Below are positions 17,138 through 25,633 of a DNA stretch of 39,053 bases, in pieces. The translations under genes were made by a program, and so were the position numbers. The stretch is from Paenibacillus albiflavus (lineage in GTDB: Bacteria; Bacillota; Bacilli; Paenibacillales; NBRC-103111). The notes under the pieces were generated by a model that saw nothing but the letters and a program-made list of their open reading frames with translations, was not told the DNA's origin and made no database searches. The DNA lies in contig NZ_SKFG01000042.1 in the NCBI RefSeq assembly GCF_004344915.1, positions 1-39,053 of the forward strand, written 5' to 3'. Positions within the stretch are counted from its first letter, which is position 1. Each line of letters starts with the position of its first letter.

Positions 17138-18322
17138 CTATATATGCATATGTTTCCCCGCTTCATTCCAAGACACGGCATAGCCTTGACCTTTGGCACA
17201 AAAAATCGAAGAAGACGTATACTCAGGATCAGCATTCTTGTTATAACCTTTTCTCTGTACGACCTCTTCTGGATTATGACAACGATCATAACCACCAAAT
17301 ACAAGACTAATCGTACCTCTGCCTTGCGTAAAAGAGGCTAGCACCACACTATAATTCATAAAAGTAGCTACAGGCACCCTTCCCGTAACGGTCGCCTTAT
17401 CCCCTGCTACTTCTGGCGCATTGAATTGACCACACGCCTGCTGTACATCCGATAGCACTCTGCCGATATGATCGAGGTTAACTTTAATTTTAAAATCATA
17501 GTAAGGCTCGAGCAGTATATTCTCCACTTGTTCCAAGCCCTGTCTCAGTGCCCGATAGGTTGCTTCGCGAAAATCACCTCCATATGTGTGTTTAATATGC
17601 GCACTGCCTTTGACAAGTGTAATCTTCATATCGGTAACAGGCGAACCCGTTAATAAGCCATGATGATCTCTTTCCAGTACATGCTGCTGAACCAAGTTCT
17701 GATAATTAACCGTCAGCACATCGGGATGACATTCATTTGCGAAAATAACCCCACTATCCCGTTCACCAGGCTCAAGCTTCAAATGCACTTCAGCATAATG
17801 CTTCAGCGGTTCAAAATGCCCGCAACCATACACAACAGACGCAATTGTTTCTTTATATAAAATTTCAGGCTCATCGAATTGAACCCTATAGCCAAATCGT
17901 TCTTTAACTACTCGTTCAAGCACCTCTAATTGAATAATCCCCATGACATGGATATGAATTTCTTGCAATTGCTCATTCCACATCACATGTAACGACGGAT
18001 CTTCCGCATCCAAAATACGAAAGCATCGCAGCATATCCTTATCGCTAATCGCAGCATCATAAATAACCTTCGACTGTAAGGTAGGCACTAGCTCGTAAGT
18101 TGCCTTCTCCGTTAATGTCCCTAAGCCGTCACCCGTTGCGGCAACCGACAAGCCTGTTACAGCAAATAAGTCTCCTGCACTGACATGTTCTACAGGCTGC
18201 AATCGGTTTCCGTTCACTAAGCGAATATGCGTTACCTTCTCAGAACGTCGATCCTCACCGTCTCCGTATGCTATTTCTTCTCGAACCTGAAGTGAACCAC
18301 TGAGCGCTTTGATATAAGTCAC
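17138..18322 (-). CDS. Tet(M)/EF-G-like ribosomal protection protein, C-terminal part (split gene)
   Basis: This frame of 394 residues continues the protein begun at 19068. It supplies domains II-V: VTYIKALSGSLQVREEI at the start of domain II, the domain III block QLQEIHIHVMGIIQLEVLERV, domain IV with LLEPYYDFKIKVNLDHIGRV, and the end PEYTSSSIFCAKGQGYAV. Its GTG start overlaps the TGA of the upstream frame (GTGA) and no ribosome-binding site precedes it. The frame stays open upstream as STRVTYIK, so the simplest reading is one 640-residue gene broken by a one-base frame change near 18325-18335. Translational coupling giving two chains cannot be excluded. Family: GTPases that remove tetracycline from ribosomes or related EF-G-like factors. 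Confidence 0.85.
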   Translation of the reverse strand: MTYIKALSGSLQVREEIAYGDGEDRRSEKVTHIRLVNGNRLQPVEHVSAGDLFAVTGLSVAATGDGLGTLTEKATYELVPTLQSKVIYDAAISDKDMLRCFRILDAEDPSLHVMWNEQLQEIHIHVMGIIQLEVLERVVKERFGYRVQFDEPEILYKETIASVVYGCGHFEPLKHYAEVHLKLEPGERDSGVIFANECHPDVLTVNYQNLVQQHVLERDHHGLLTGSPVTDMKITLVKGSAHIKHTYGGDFREATYRALRQGLEQVENILLEPYYDFKIKVNLDHIGRVLSDVQQACGQFNAPEVAGDKATVTGRVPVATFMNYSVVLASFTQGRGTISLVFGGYDRCHNPEEVVQRKGYNKNADPEYTSSSIFCAKGQGYAVSWNEAGKHMHI

Positions 18323-19068
18323 GCGTGTCGAATCTTATAGACGATACCTGCAAATGGAGCTTTACTTTCATACTTCGTTATCGTCAATTGATCCAGAGCA
18401 TCTATGAAATCTGTAACTCCTAGATTGTGCAGTGCAGATCCCGACGAACAAATAAATAGCTTACCCTCTTGGATTAATCTACGCATGGTATCAAGCCAAA
18501 GCTCGGCATTATATCCTTGATCCATATAGTGCATGAGCAATGTTTCATCCCGCTCCGCAATAAACTCAATTAGCTCGTCAGGCATGGATTCCGATAAGGG
18601 TGCATTCCATTCGTATACATCTTGTGATAATTCAGACCGAATCTCGGTTAGTACACGGGTTGCATCTGCGCCTGTGCGATCGATTTTATTGATAAAGAGA
18701 AATGTTGGTACCTGATGCTTTCTAAGTAGTTGCCAGACCGTTTCCGTATGACCCTCTATGCCCTCAACGGCGCTAAGAATCAAAATAGCGTAATCCATTA
18801 CCTGAATAGCTCGTTCCATTTCGGCTGAGAAGTCGACATGCCCAGGTGTGTCGATTAAATAATAAGTATTGCCGTGGAGGCTCATTATCGCCTGATCAGC
18901 GAATACGGTAATACCTCTTTCTTTTTCAATATCATGACTGTCGAGAAAAGCATCCTGATGATCTACACGCCCCAAGTGCCCAATGCTCTTCGTATAATAA
19001 AGTACCTGCTCCGCAAAAGTTGTTTTCCCCGCATCCACATGAGCAAAGAGTCCAATTGTTTTCTTCAT
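18319..19068 (-). CDS. Tet(M)/EF-G-like ribosomal protection protein, GTPase part (split gene)
   Basis: This frame of 249 residues contains the complete G domain: AHVDAGKTT at 9-17 (G1), RGITV (G2), DTPGHVDF (G3), NKIDRTGAD (G4) and SSGSAL (G5). It ends in the first strands of domain II (FAGIVYKIRHA) at a TGA. In intact family members the chain runs straight on into the sequence encoded by the next frame, and the two parts together (643 residues) equal a full Tet(M) (639). GGAGGTG lies upstream of the ATG, preceded by a hairpin that could be an attenuator. A resistance role is plausible from the family only; the sequence is clearly diverged from Tet(M). Confidence 0.87.
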   Translation of the reverse strand: MKKTIGLFAHVDAGKTTFAEQVLYYTKSIGHLGRVDHQDAFLDSHDIEKERGITVFADQAIMSLHGNTYYLIDTPGHVDFSAEMERAIQVMDYAILILSAVEGIEGHTETVWQLLRKHQVPTFLFINKIDRTGADATRVLTEIRSELSQDVYEWNAPLSESMPDELIEFIAERDETLLMHYMDQGYNAELWLDTMRRLIQEGKLFICSSGSALHNLGVTDFIDALDQLTITKYESKAPFAGIVYKIRHA

Positions 19069-19082
19069 GCCACACCTCCGAG

Positions 19083-19123
19083 AAGAAACGGCTTCACCGT
19101 CCTTAAAGACGGGTGCGTTTCTT
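19083..19123 (-). promoter_or_regulatory. Leader hairpin just upstream of the Tet(M)-like ribosome-binding site
   Basis: AAGAAACG (19083-19090) pairs with CGTTTCTT (19116-19123), with an inner CACCGTC / GACGGGTG stem. The structure ends about three bases before the GGAGG of the GTPase gene. It could modulate translation initiation or act as an attenuator. No clear leader peptide with its own ribosome-binding site was seen. Confidence 0.5.
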
Positions 19124-19125
19124 AA

Positions 19126-19159
19126 GAAAAAAACCGCCGAAATGGATTTTCGACGGTTT
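19126..19159 (-). terminator. Terminator after the solute-binding lipoprotein
   Basis: On the minus strand AAACCGTCGAAA pairs with TTTCGGCGGTTT (one G-T pair), followed by a run of seven T. It closes the export operon before the Tet(M)-like gene. Confidence 0.88.
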
Positions 19160-19171
19160 CATTATCTTCCA

Positions 19172-20665
19172 TTATTTCATCGGACTGACATCGATGGTAA
19201 TCGGTCCATTAGGATTAGACTTAATCTCCTGAATAATCTTATCCCCTTGTTCCTGCCACAGCTTTAAGGCCTCACGAGGTGATGTTTTACCTAGCATAAC
19301 ATCTTGTAATCGATTGCGTCCAGCGTCCATCACCATGCCTATATTCGGCATCGTTCGATAGAATTTAGAGTAATCATTTTCAGAGAATGAAGAAGGCTTG
19401 ACATTGTAGAAGGCTTCAATGTGGTAATCCAGTCCATCTTTTGGCTTGATATAGGATTTGCGTGCTGGCAATTGATACGAGCTATTTGATTTCAGCTTCG
19501 CCCACTCAGGACTATTTACGAATTTGATGAATTTCCATGCATCTTCTACATTCGTTGCTTTCGTGTTAATTCCCATAAGGCCTGCGATGTTTATCCCTGC
19601 TACAACACCTGGATGTTCAGGATGACTCGGCAATGTCACAACATCCCAATCAATCGGTGAATAGTTCTTAATATCGCTCGCATGCTTATTTACATCAATT
19701 AAATTGGCAATTTGATAATAATTATATACCGTCATACCCAAGCGACCCGACATGAATAAATCATAGGCGAATGGTCCTTCTTCGTCTGGGTTGCTTTGGA
19801 AATTATCGGGATTGTTCGGATCCATAACAGGCATCATAGCCTTCTGCTGTTGCAAATCAACGAATTTCTTCCAAACTCGCTCCCAATCATCTGAATCAAC
19901 TGTCATTTTATCCCCTGTTTCATTCAGGTAACGCAATCCTAACGGTGATGTGTAGGTATTCATATCATAGAAAGGATCGCTCCAACGACTGGTGTTAAAA
20001 GAGAAACCATAAATCGGCTTATTACCCTCTGGCTTGGAAATACGTGAAGCTAAAGCAAACATATCATCCCATGTCATATTATCTGTTGGCGGCTCCACAC
20101 CTGCGTCTGTAAATATCTTTTTATTATAAATCAGTGCTGTAGAGTTAAAGAGTGGCGCCAATGCATAGGTTTTGCCGTCCGAGCTTAGGCTCTTAATCCC
20201 GTCATAAACGGCAGGCACGTAATCGGTTGTATCGAATTTATCTTCTGCAATTTTGCTGTCTAGTGGAGATAATAAGTTCTTCTCCAATAGCGCAGACATT
20301 TGATCATAGTTCATCATAACGATGTCTGGCGGATTATCGCCTTCCATCAACTCCTGCATTTTCACAAAAGGATCTTTGAACTCCTTAGGAGGCTCATTGG
20401 TGGCTCTAGGGCCATAATAGCTATAACGCTCTGAATCATCCCCTGTTGGAATAATTTCGATTTTGATATTCGGATTGTTAAACTCAAAAATATCCGTAAA
20501 CTGCTGGCGGAAATATTCATCATCTCCTGTGTAACCATTGCTTGTTGCAATACGCAGTACACGTTCTTTCTTATCTTCACTTTTAGCTCCCATGGAGCAA
20601 GCTGTAAGGAGTGGCGCAATCATCACTGCAGTTAAAGCAAGCGAGATTAACTTCTTACCTTTCAT
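19172..20665 (-). CDS. Extracellular solute-binding lipoprotein at the end of the export operon
   Basis: The 497-residue protein has a signal peptide and lipobox LTAC (Cys23) and is anchored outside the membrane. It shows the family 1 solute-binding pattern seen in sugar importers: PPDIVMMNYDQMSALLEKNLL, GKTYALAPLFNSTALIYNKK, DAGVEPPTDNMTWDDMFALA and DAWKFIKFVNSPEWAKLK. AGAGGGGG precedes the ATG at 20665. No importer permease is nearby. Instead it follows the ATPase of a MacB/FtsX-type exporter by 51 bases and ends at a terminator, so it looks like the last gene of that operon. It may therefore sense or deliver a ligand for the exporter, or work with importer permeases elsewhere. The ligand is unknown. 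Confidence 0.88.
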   Translation of the reverse strand: MKGKKLISLALTAVMIAPLLTACSMGAKSEDKKERVLRIATSNGYTGDDEYFRQQFTDIFEFNNPNIKIEIIPTGDDSERYSYYGPRATNEPPKEFKDPFVKMQELMEGDNPPDIVMMNYDQMSALLEKNLLSPLDSKIAEDKFDTTDYVPAVYDGIKSLSSDGKTYALAPLFNSTALIYNKKIFTDAGVEPPTDNMTWDDMFALASRISKPEGNKPIYGFSFNTSRWSDPFYDMNTYTSPLGLRYLNETGDKMTVDSDDWERVWKKFVDLQQQKAMMPVMDPNNPDNFQSNPDEEGPFAYDLFMSGRLGMTVYNYYQIANLIDVNKHASDIKNYSPIDWDVVTLPSHPEHPGVVAGINIAGLMGINTKATNVEDAWKFIKFVNSPEWAKLKSNSSYQLPARKSYIKPKDGLDYHIEAFYNVKPSSFSENDYSKFYRTMPNIGMVMDAGRNRLQDVMLGKTSPREALKLWQEQGDKIIQEIKSNPNGPITIDVSPMK

Positions 20666-20716
20666 TCCTATTTCCCCCTCTAAATCGATGTGTATAGTTA
20701 TCTTACAATGAAGCTG

Positions 20717-21592
20717 TTAATCCGTATTATTCGGCGGTTTAATTAGGATCTTCTCGCCATCGAACTCCAATGTTGCTTTGTTCGTTATATTCAAGGTTTC
20801 AAGTATATGTCTTGGAACCTGCAATCTGCCTACACGATCGAGTACGACATATTCTTCGTGAGCACTATTCAAACTACTTCGCTCGAATCCAGCAAGCGGA
20901 TCATCCAAATGCTGATTTCGCTTAATAAACTCGGTGCTTGTTAGACCATCTCGAATCGCGACCACACGGTCAACTTTACCTGCAAGAGCCAAATCATGCG
21001 TAACAATAACAATGGTTACTTTAAGCTCTGTATTCAGTCTGCGAAAAATATCCATGATCATGTCAGAGGTCTGCGAATCTACTGAACCTGTTGGCTCATC
21101 GGCAAGCAGCATCTGTGGACGGTTTGCCAGTGAGATCGCAATGGCGACACGCTGCTGTTCTCCCCCAGATAACTGTTGAAGCTTATTGTTCATTCGCTCC
21201 TTTAGCCCCACCCATTCAAGCAGTTGCTTGGCATACGGCCGATCTATCTTGCCGCTAAGCAGCATCGGCATCTCGACATTCTCTAGCGCAGTTAAATACG
21301 GAAGCAAGTTACGCGCATTGTTCTGCCAGATGAATCCAACCGTATTTCGTTTATACTCCACCAACTGATCATCGGTTACTTTCAGTAGATCCCATTCTCC
21401 TACGCGCACTTGCCCTGCAGAGGGGCGGTCAAGACCGCCCAAAATGTTCAGCAAGGTAGATTTACCGCTTCCGCTGTTACCGATAATCGCCATCATCTCG
21501 CCAGGCTTAACACTAATGTTCAGACCTTGCAAGGCAACAACTTCGATATCATCGGTCTTATAGATCTTCACTAAGCCTTCGCATTCAATCAT
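20717..21592 (-). CDS. ABC ATPase of LolD/MacB type with C-terminal AbrB/SpoVT-like domain
   Basis: Residues 1-220 form a standard exporter ATPase: Walker A GNSGSGKST at 38-46, signature LSGGEQQ at 141-147, Walker B MLLADEPTGS at 161-170, and the switch His in IVTHD near 199. A 25-residue linker leads to residues 247-286 (EYVVLDRVGRLQVPRHILE, then a strand LEFDGEKILIKP). This has the pattern of AbrB/SpoVT swapped-hairpin DNA-binding domains (DxxGRxxxPxxxxxxLxI). Such a tail on a LolD-type ATPase is unusual; it could be a dimerisation element or a regulator of the operon. GGAGAGGAG precedes the ATG. It follows the permease gene by three bases and pairs with it. Confidence 0.9.
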   Translation of the reverse strand: MIECEGLVKIYKTDDIEVVALQGLNISVKPGEMMAIIGNSGSGKSTLLNILGGLDRPSAGQVRVGEWDLLKVTDDQLVEYKRNTVGFIWQNNARNLLPYLTALENVEMPMLLSGKIDRPYAKQLLEWVGLKERMNNKLQQLSGGEQQRVAIAISLANRPQMLLADEPTGSVDSQTSDMIMDIFRRLNTELKVTIVIVTHDLALAGKVDRVVAIRDGLTSTEFIKRNQHLDDPLAGFERSSLNSAHEEYVVLDRVGRLQVPRHILETLNITNKATLEFDGEKILIKPPNNTD

Positions 21593-21595
21593 CCC

Positions 21596-24523
21596 TTACC
21601 GCTCCTCTCCAAGTTTGATAGCTTGATGCACGCGCAAGCGACGAATATGCACAAACAATAGACTTGCACCCGTAATCATCATGACGATGATGACAATGTA
21701 CAATTGAAGCGTATCCTTCGCTTCGAAAATAATGCGGAACGGAGGAACCTGCTGCTTAACGTTTTCCGCCGTTTGCAGGAATGGCAGGAACAGTAGACTG
21801 ACTAATCGTCCTACACCAATTCCAATCGCAATCGCCAGACCGCCTGTCAAGATTTGCTCAAGCAGCAGCATACCTGTAAGCTGCTTCCGCTTTAGTCCCA
21901 TTGCACGAAGTACACCAAACTGAACAATGCGGCTTAGCAGGTTGAAGTACCAATATAATAAATATCCAATCAATGAAATAAGTACAGATACAAGGAAGCC
22001 TAAGCTCAAGATTCCGAAAACACCACCACGAGATGGATGCTTGCTCTGTCTCGCAAGCTCACTTTTCACGTCTTTGACTGAACCGAGTATAACACCCTTA
22101 TCCTGCAATTCGGTCATCATCGGACCTACTAAAGCGTCATCCTTGATTTTTAACCAAATCTGATAAGGAATCACAGGCATTTGATCATAAATGTATTCCA
22201 AATTCGTAATGAAGAATGGTTTGTCATCAGGATACTCACTTGGCCAATACGGCAGCGTAGCTACAATGACGAACTCGAGCGATTGCTGATTGATCGAAAT
22301 GGTAATCATATCGTTCTGTTTCAATCCATACTTTTCTGCAAAAGAGGTCGGAATAATAACTGCTTGCTCGTACATCCCTAACAGATTCAAATATTTGAAT
22401 GGATGCACAGGGAATAAATCATTACGGAACCAGGCAACTTGCGCAAATTGATCATTGTCGATTCCCATTACTTCACCTGTACCAAGCGACTTGCCAGCAG
22501 CAACTGCACTTCCTTTGGTTCTTAATACACGTGCTGCATGTTCAACGCCTTCTAAATCGGTGAACACCTGAAATCTTGGCTCAATGAAGCGAACTTTACG
22601 TGGCGGTTCATTACCTGGCTGACCACCGCCGCCACCATTGCCGCCACCGCCATTACCTCCTCCATTGCCACCATTACCACCATTACCCCCGCCGTTTCCG
22701 CCCCCATTAGGATTAGGATTCGGATTCGGCTTGCCTTTACCTTCGCCTGTCGGAACATCATCGCTTACGCTTTCCCATCCTAGCTCCATGATGACATCCG
22801 TACCATAGTTGTACAGTGTCCGTTCAGTAGAGTTCAGATCAAGGGTTCTAGCAGCTGAAGCATTGTAGACACCGAGTCCGATCGTTAGCGTCAGGAGCAG
22901 CATAAGTGGGTAATACGATTTGCTGCTTCGTGAAAGTTGCGTCAATGTTAAATACATGGATACAGGCAGCACTTTCTTACCGATCCAGCTTAATAGCTTC
23001 AGAATCCAAGGGAATACCCGCAAGAAGAACATCCCAAGCGCAAATATCGCTAATGCTGGCACGAAGAAGAGCACAGGTTGAACCTGCATTTGATCGGTTG
23101 TTAGCCCCGTTTGCTGCGATAGCAACTGTTGACTGTTAAATAAATACCAGCCATAAGCTACAAGTCCGAGCAATACGATATCGAGGAACCATCTTTGCCA
23201 GAATGGCTTACGATCTGTACGAGCCTGTTTCTGCTTATTGCCTACAATGGAGCTGCGAGCATACATAATGGCAGGTATGACTGTTGCAATAATCGCCAGC
23301 AGAACCGCACCCAGACCATATAAAGCAGCATCGATCGTAAAGCCGACTGGAATTGATTTACGATCAACGAATGTTAGGAATCCATTCGCCGAGCCAATAC
23401 TCTTGGCCACGAACCACCCAAGCGCTGGACCAATGATCATCGCAATTGCCCCGAGTATGATTCCTTCGAGCAAATAAATCCAAATGATCTGATTCGTGCT
23501 TCCACCTCTTGATCGAATCACGGCAATGTCCGTTCTCTGACGATCAAGCGATTGTCGGGCATTCATGACAATGTAGTACAGAACCATGCCAAGAATCGGT
23601 GCAGCAAGCGTAAATAACATGAGCTGCAGCTGGATTCCTTGTGTCTTGAATTCACTGAGAAGTCCAAGGAACGATTGATCTACCTTCGTATCCTTTAGAA
23701 TCGAGAATAGATTCATGTCTAATCTGGTCAGCGTTCTTTCTAATGAAGGAATTTGACTCGTTTGAATTTCCTTCAAGTCGAAAGCATAGTACCAGTTAGC
23801 GAGATTAAGAGGAATTTGGCTCTTATCAAGCAATTGATCCATAAACATCGGTTCACTAACGACAAGAGTCGATAATAGACCCTCAAAGCCTTGGAACCAA
23901 TACGGATCCTGCTCATCAAGAGGCTTAATCTTCCCGACAATCTTAACTTGGAGCGGTTTCATGCCAGATACAGCTGAAATTGGATAGTTATAGACATCGC
24001 CTACATGCATGTCTAATCGAAACATCGCTTCTTCAAGCACGATAACTTCGACCATTCCATCCGTTAATTGATCACTAGGCCATTTACCACTCGCCAATTC
24101 CACCTTGTCTTTAAGACCGCTAAAGGCGGCTATAGACATTTGGCGACGCTTGCTGCCATCAGTTGTAGATGGATCAACAGGGGTGATCGTCGCACCACGC
24201 AAGGAAAGAGCGCGAGCATAAGTTTGTTGTGCAAATGTAATATCTTGAGGAATTTCCTCGCGTATGTATCGATCCACATCGTTAAAAGCGTCCATATCGG
24301 CTCGTACTGAGCCTGTCGCTTGATAACGCATTAACAATGAGCCTGGCGGCATCCCGCTTTCAGTTTGTTCCAGAGTCTTGGCTACGACTCTCTTAAGCGC
24401 CCCGTCCGCATACATGGGGATACTCGTCGTGAATGCCACAGCCACAATAAGCCCAAGTAACGTACTGATTGTCAGCCAGCGGGTCTTCCACATTTTCCGA
24501 TAAAGAAACCGCAGCATCAACAT
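21596..24523 (-). CDS. Large FtsX/MacB-type ABC permease with Gly/Asn-rich linker
   Basis: The protein has 975 residues and about ten transmembrane segments: one near 16-36, a central bundle near 300-425, more near 445-560, and three in the C-terminal 180 residues. Extracellular MacB-like regions lie at about 40-295 and 650-800. The C-terminal part (GVFGILSLGFLVSVLISL, then FGVLRAMGLKRKQL) is the classic FtsX domain, and the central bundle looks like a second, so the chain is probably a two-module permease. Residues about 594-636 are a low-complexity Gly/Asn/Pro linker. FtsX/MacB transporters act mechanically on lipoproteins, peptides or antibiotics rather than moving small solutes. It is flanked by the adaptor gene (gap three bases) and the ATPase gene (gap three bases). 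The substrate is unknown. Confidence 0.93.
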   Translation of the reverse strand: MLMLRFLYRKMWKTRWLTISTLLGLIVAVAFTTSIPMYADGALKRVVAKTLEQTESGMPPGSLLMRYQATGSVRADMDAFNDVDRYIREEIPQDITFAQQTYARALSLRGATITPVDPSTTDGSKRRQMSIAAFSGLKDKVELASGKWPSDQLTDGMVEVIVLEEAMFRLDMHVGDVYNYPISAVSGMKPLQVKIVGKIKPLDEQDPYWFQGFEGLLSTLVVSEPMFMDQLLDKSQIPLNLANWYYAFDLKEIQTSQIPSLERTLTRLDMNLFSILKDTKVDQSFLGLLSEFKTQGIQLQLMLFTLAAPILGMVLYYIVMNARQSLDRQRTDIAVIRSRGGSTNQIIWIYLLEGIILGAIAMIIGPALGWFVAKSIGSANGFLTFVDRKSIPVGFTIDAALYGLGAVLLAIIATVIPAIMYARSSIVGNKQKQARTDRKPFWQRWFLDIVLLGLVAYGWYLFNSQQLLSQQTGLTTDQMQVQPVLFFVPALAIFALGMFFLRVFPWILKLLSWIGKKVLPVSMYLTLTQLSRSSKSYYPLMLLLTLTIGLGVYNASAARTLDLNSTERTLYNYGTDVIMELGWESVSDDVPTGEGKGKPNPNPNPNGGGNGGGNGGNGGNGGGNGGGGNGGGGGQPGNEPPRKVRFIEPRFQVFTDLEGVEHAARVLRTKGSAVAAGKSLGTGEVMGIDNDQFAQVAWFRNDLFPVHPFKYLNLLGMYEQAVIIPTSFAEKYGLKQNDMITISINQQSLEFVIVATLPYWPSEYPDDKPFFITNLEYIYDQMPVIPYQIWLKIKDDALVGPMMTELQDKGVILGSVKDVKSELARQSKHPSRGGVFGILSLGFLVSVLISLIGYLLYWYFNLLSRIVQFGVLRAMGLKRKQLTGMLLLEQILTGGLAIAIGIGVGRLVSLLFLPFLQTAENVKQQVPPFRIIFEAKDTLQLYIVIIVMMITGASLLFVHIRRLRVHQAIKLGEER
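22616..22740 (-). repeat. GGN/GGC-type triplet repeat coding the permease linker
   Basis: An imperfect run of Gly and Asn codons (plus-strand ACC, GCC and ATT triplets) fills about 120 bases inside the permease gene. Such tracts can change length by slippage; whole-triplet changes would keep the frame. Confidence 0.8.
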
Positions 24524-24526
24524 AAT

Positions 24527-25633
24527 TTATTTACCTACGACTTTCTGTCCGACTGATAATCCCTTGACGATTTGCACTTCCGTTGGCTTCTGAATACCAA
24601 CCTCAACGTCTACTTCTTGTTTATTGCCATCTTTATCAATAACCTGTACGTAATTGCGTCCACCTGATGAACGAAGGGCAGATGGCGGAATGAGAATCGC
24701 ATCCTCAATTCGCTGTACAACGAACGTTGCATCTAGCATAGTGCCACGTGTTGCGCCTTCCGGCATTTTATCTACTTCAATAAGCAAATAATCGGTGATC
24801 GACTCCTTGTCTGAGCCTCCTCCATAACCCCCAAATGATCCATTACCCTGATTGTTATTATCGGACTTCGGATTTGGAAGCTGCTTCACCTTGCCGTTCA
24901 CTTTACCAGCGGAATTCATATCAACGGTTACAGGCATACCCAGCGTAATTTTCTTTAAATCTTCCTGATTATTAATCTTGACGCCAATCGTAAGCTCGGA
25001 CAGATCCGTGATTACAGCTACTGACGAATAGGCTTTCACCGTGTCTCCCTTTTGAACATAGACGCCGAACATCGTGCCTGAGAAAGGTGCAACCAGCTTC
25101 GCTTCACTCACCGTTTTCTCCATATCGGTCAGCTTCTCAAGCTTCATTTCGAGATCCAGCTTCTCCTGCTCCAATTGCTCATCGGTTTTCTCGCCGCCGC
25201 GGAAAGACTCCTTTAGCGCAAGCTCAGCCTTCTTCTTCTCTAAACGCAGAAGGCGAAGGTCAGATTCAAGGTCAGCAATATCCAGTTCAGCAATGACTTG
25301 ACCAGCCTCTACTTGTTCTCCTGATTGTACATATACCGCTTTGATCTTCTTATTATCCTGGCTAAAAGAAAGCTGTTCTTCCTTTAGCGACATAACCCTT
25401 CCGACCCCTTTGACGGTAATTTCAAGCGGTCCCTTGACTACGTCATGCTCTGGCTTCTTGGAAAGCTTCAGCGGATTGATCGTTGGGAGTACCTCCTCAT
25501 CAGCCTCTTTAGGCAGTAAAGAACACCCGGATGTAAGTATTAGTGCACAGCTAAGCATACCTGCAAGCAATATTTTGCCCATAGGCAGCTTAGATTTGCT
25601 TGATGAATTTCCCGTCCACCATTTCAAGGACAT
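24527..25633 (-). CDS. Membrane-fusion/HlyD-type adaptor lipoprotein
   Basis: This lipoprotein has its anchor Cys at position 37 counting from the ATG at 25633 (context ILTSGC). Next come a barrel-sandwich half (GVGRVMSLKEEQLSF, then VQSGEQVEAGQVIAELD), a Lys/Glu-rich coiled coil at about 110-170, the second half-motif LVAPFSGTMFGVYVQKGDTV, and beta-barrel domains. A Gly/Asn-rich insert lies near 240-262. It is the adaptor of MacA type, bridging the permease to the outer face of the wall. The start is ambiguous: 25633 overlaps the preceding ATPase gene, while an ATG at 25582 lies seven bases after that gene's stop and gives a tighter signal peptide. Neither has a strong ribosome-binding site. 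Confidence 0.92.
   Translation of the reverse strand: MSLKWWTGNSSSKSKLPMGKILLAGMLSCALILTSGCSLLPKEADEEVLPTINPLKLSKKPEHDVVKGPLEITVKGVGRVMSLKEEQLSFSQDNKKIKAVYVQSGEQVEAGQVIAELDIADLESDLRLLRLEKKKAELALKESFRGGEKTDEQLEQEKLDLEMKLEKLTDMEKTVSEAKLVAPFSGTMFGVYVQKGDTVKAYSSVAVITDLSELTIGVKINNQEDLKKITLGMPVTVDMNSAGKVNGKVKQLPNPKSDNNNQGNGSFGGYGGGSDKESITDYLLIEVDKMPEGATRGTMLDATFVVQRIEDAILIPPSALRSSGGRNYVQVIDKDGNKQEVDVEVGIQKPTEVQIVKGLSVGQKVVGK

Noticed and set aside
17138-19068. Mobile tetracycline-resistance element
   Set aside because: There is no transposase, integrase or direct repeat around the gene, and the protein is diverged from classic Tet(M); it looks chromosomal.
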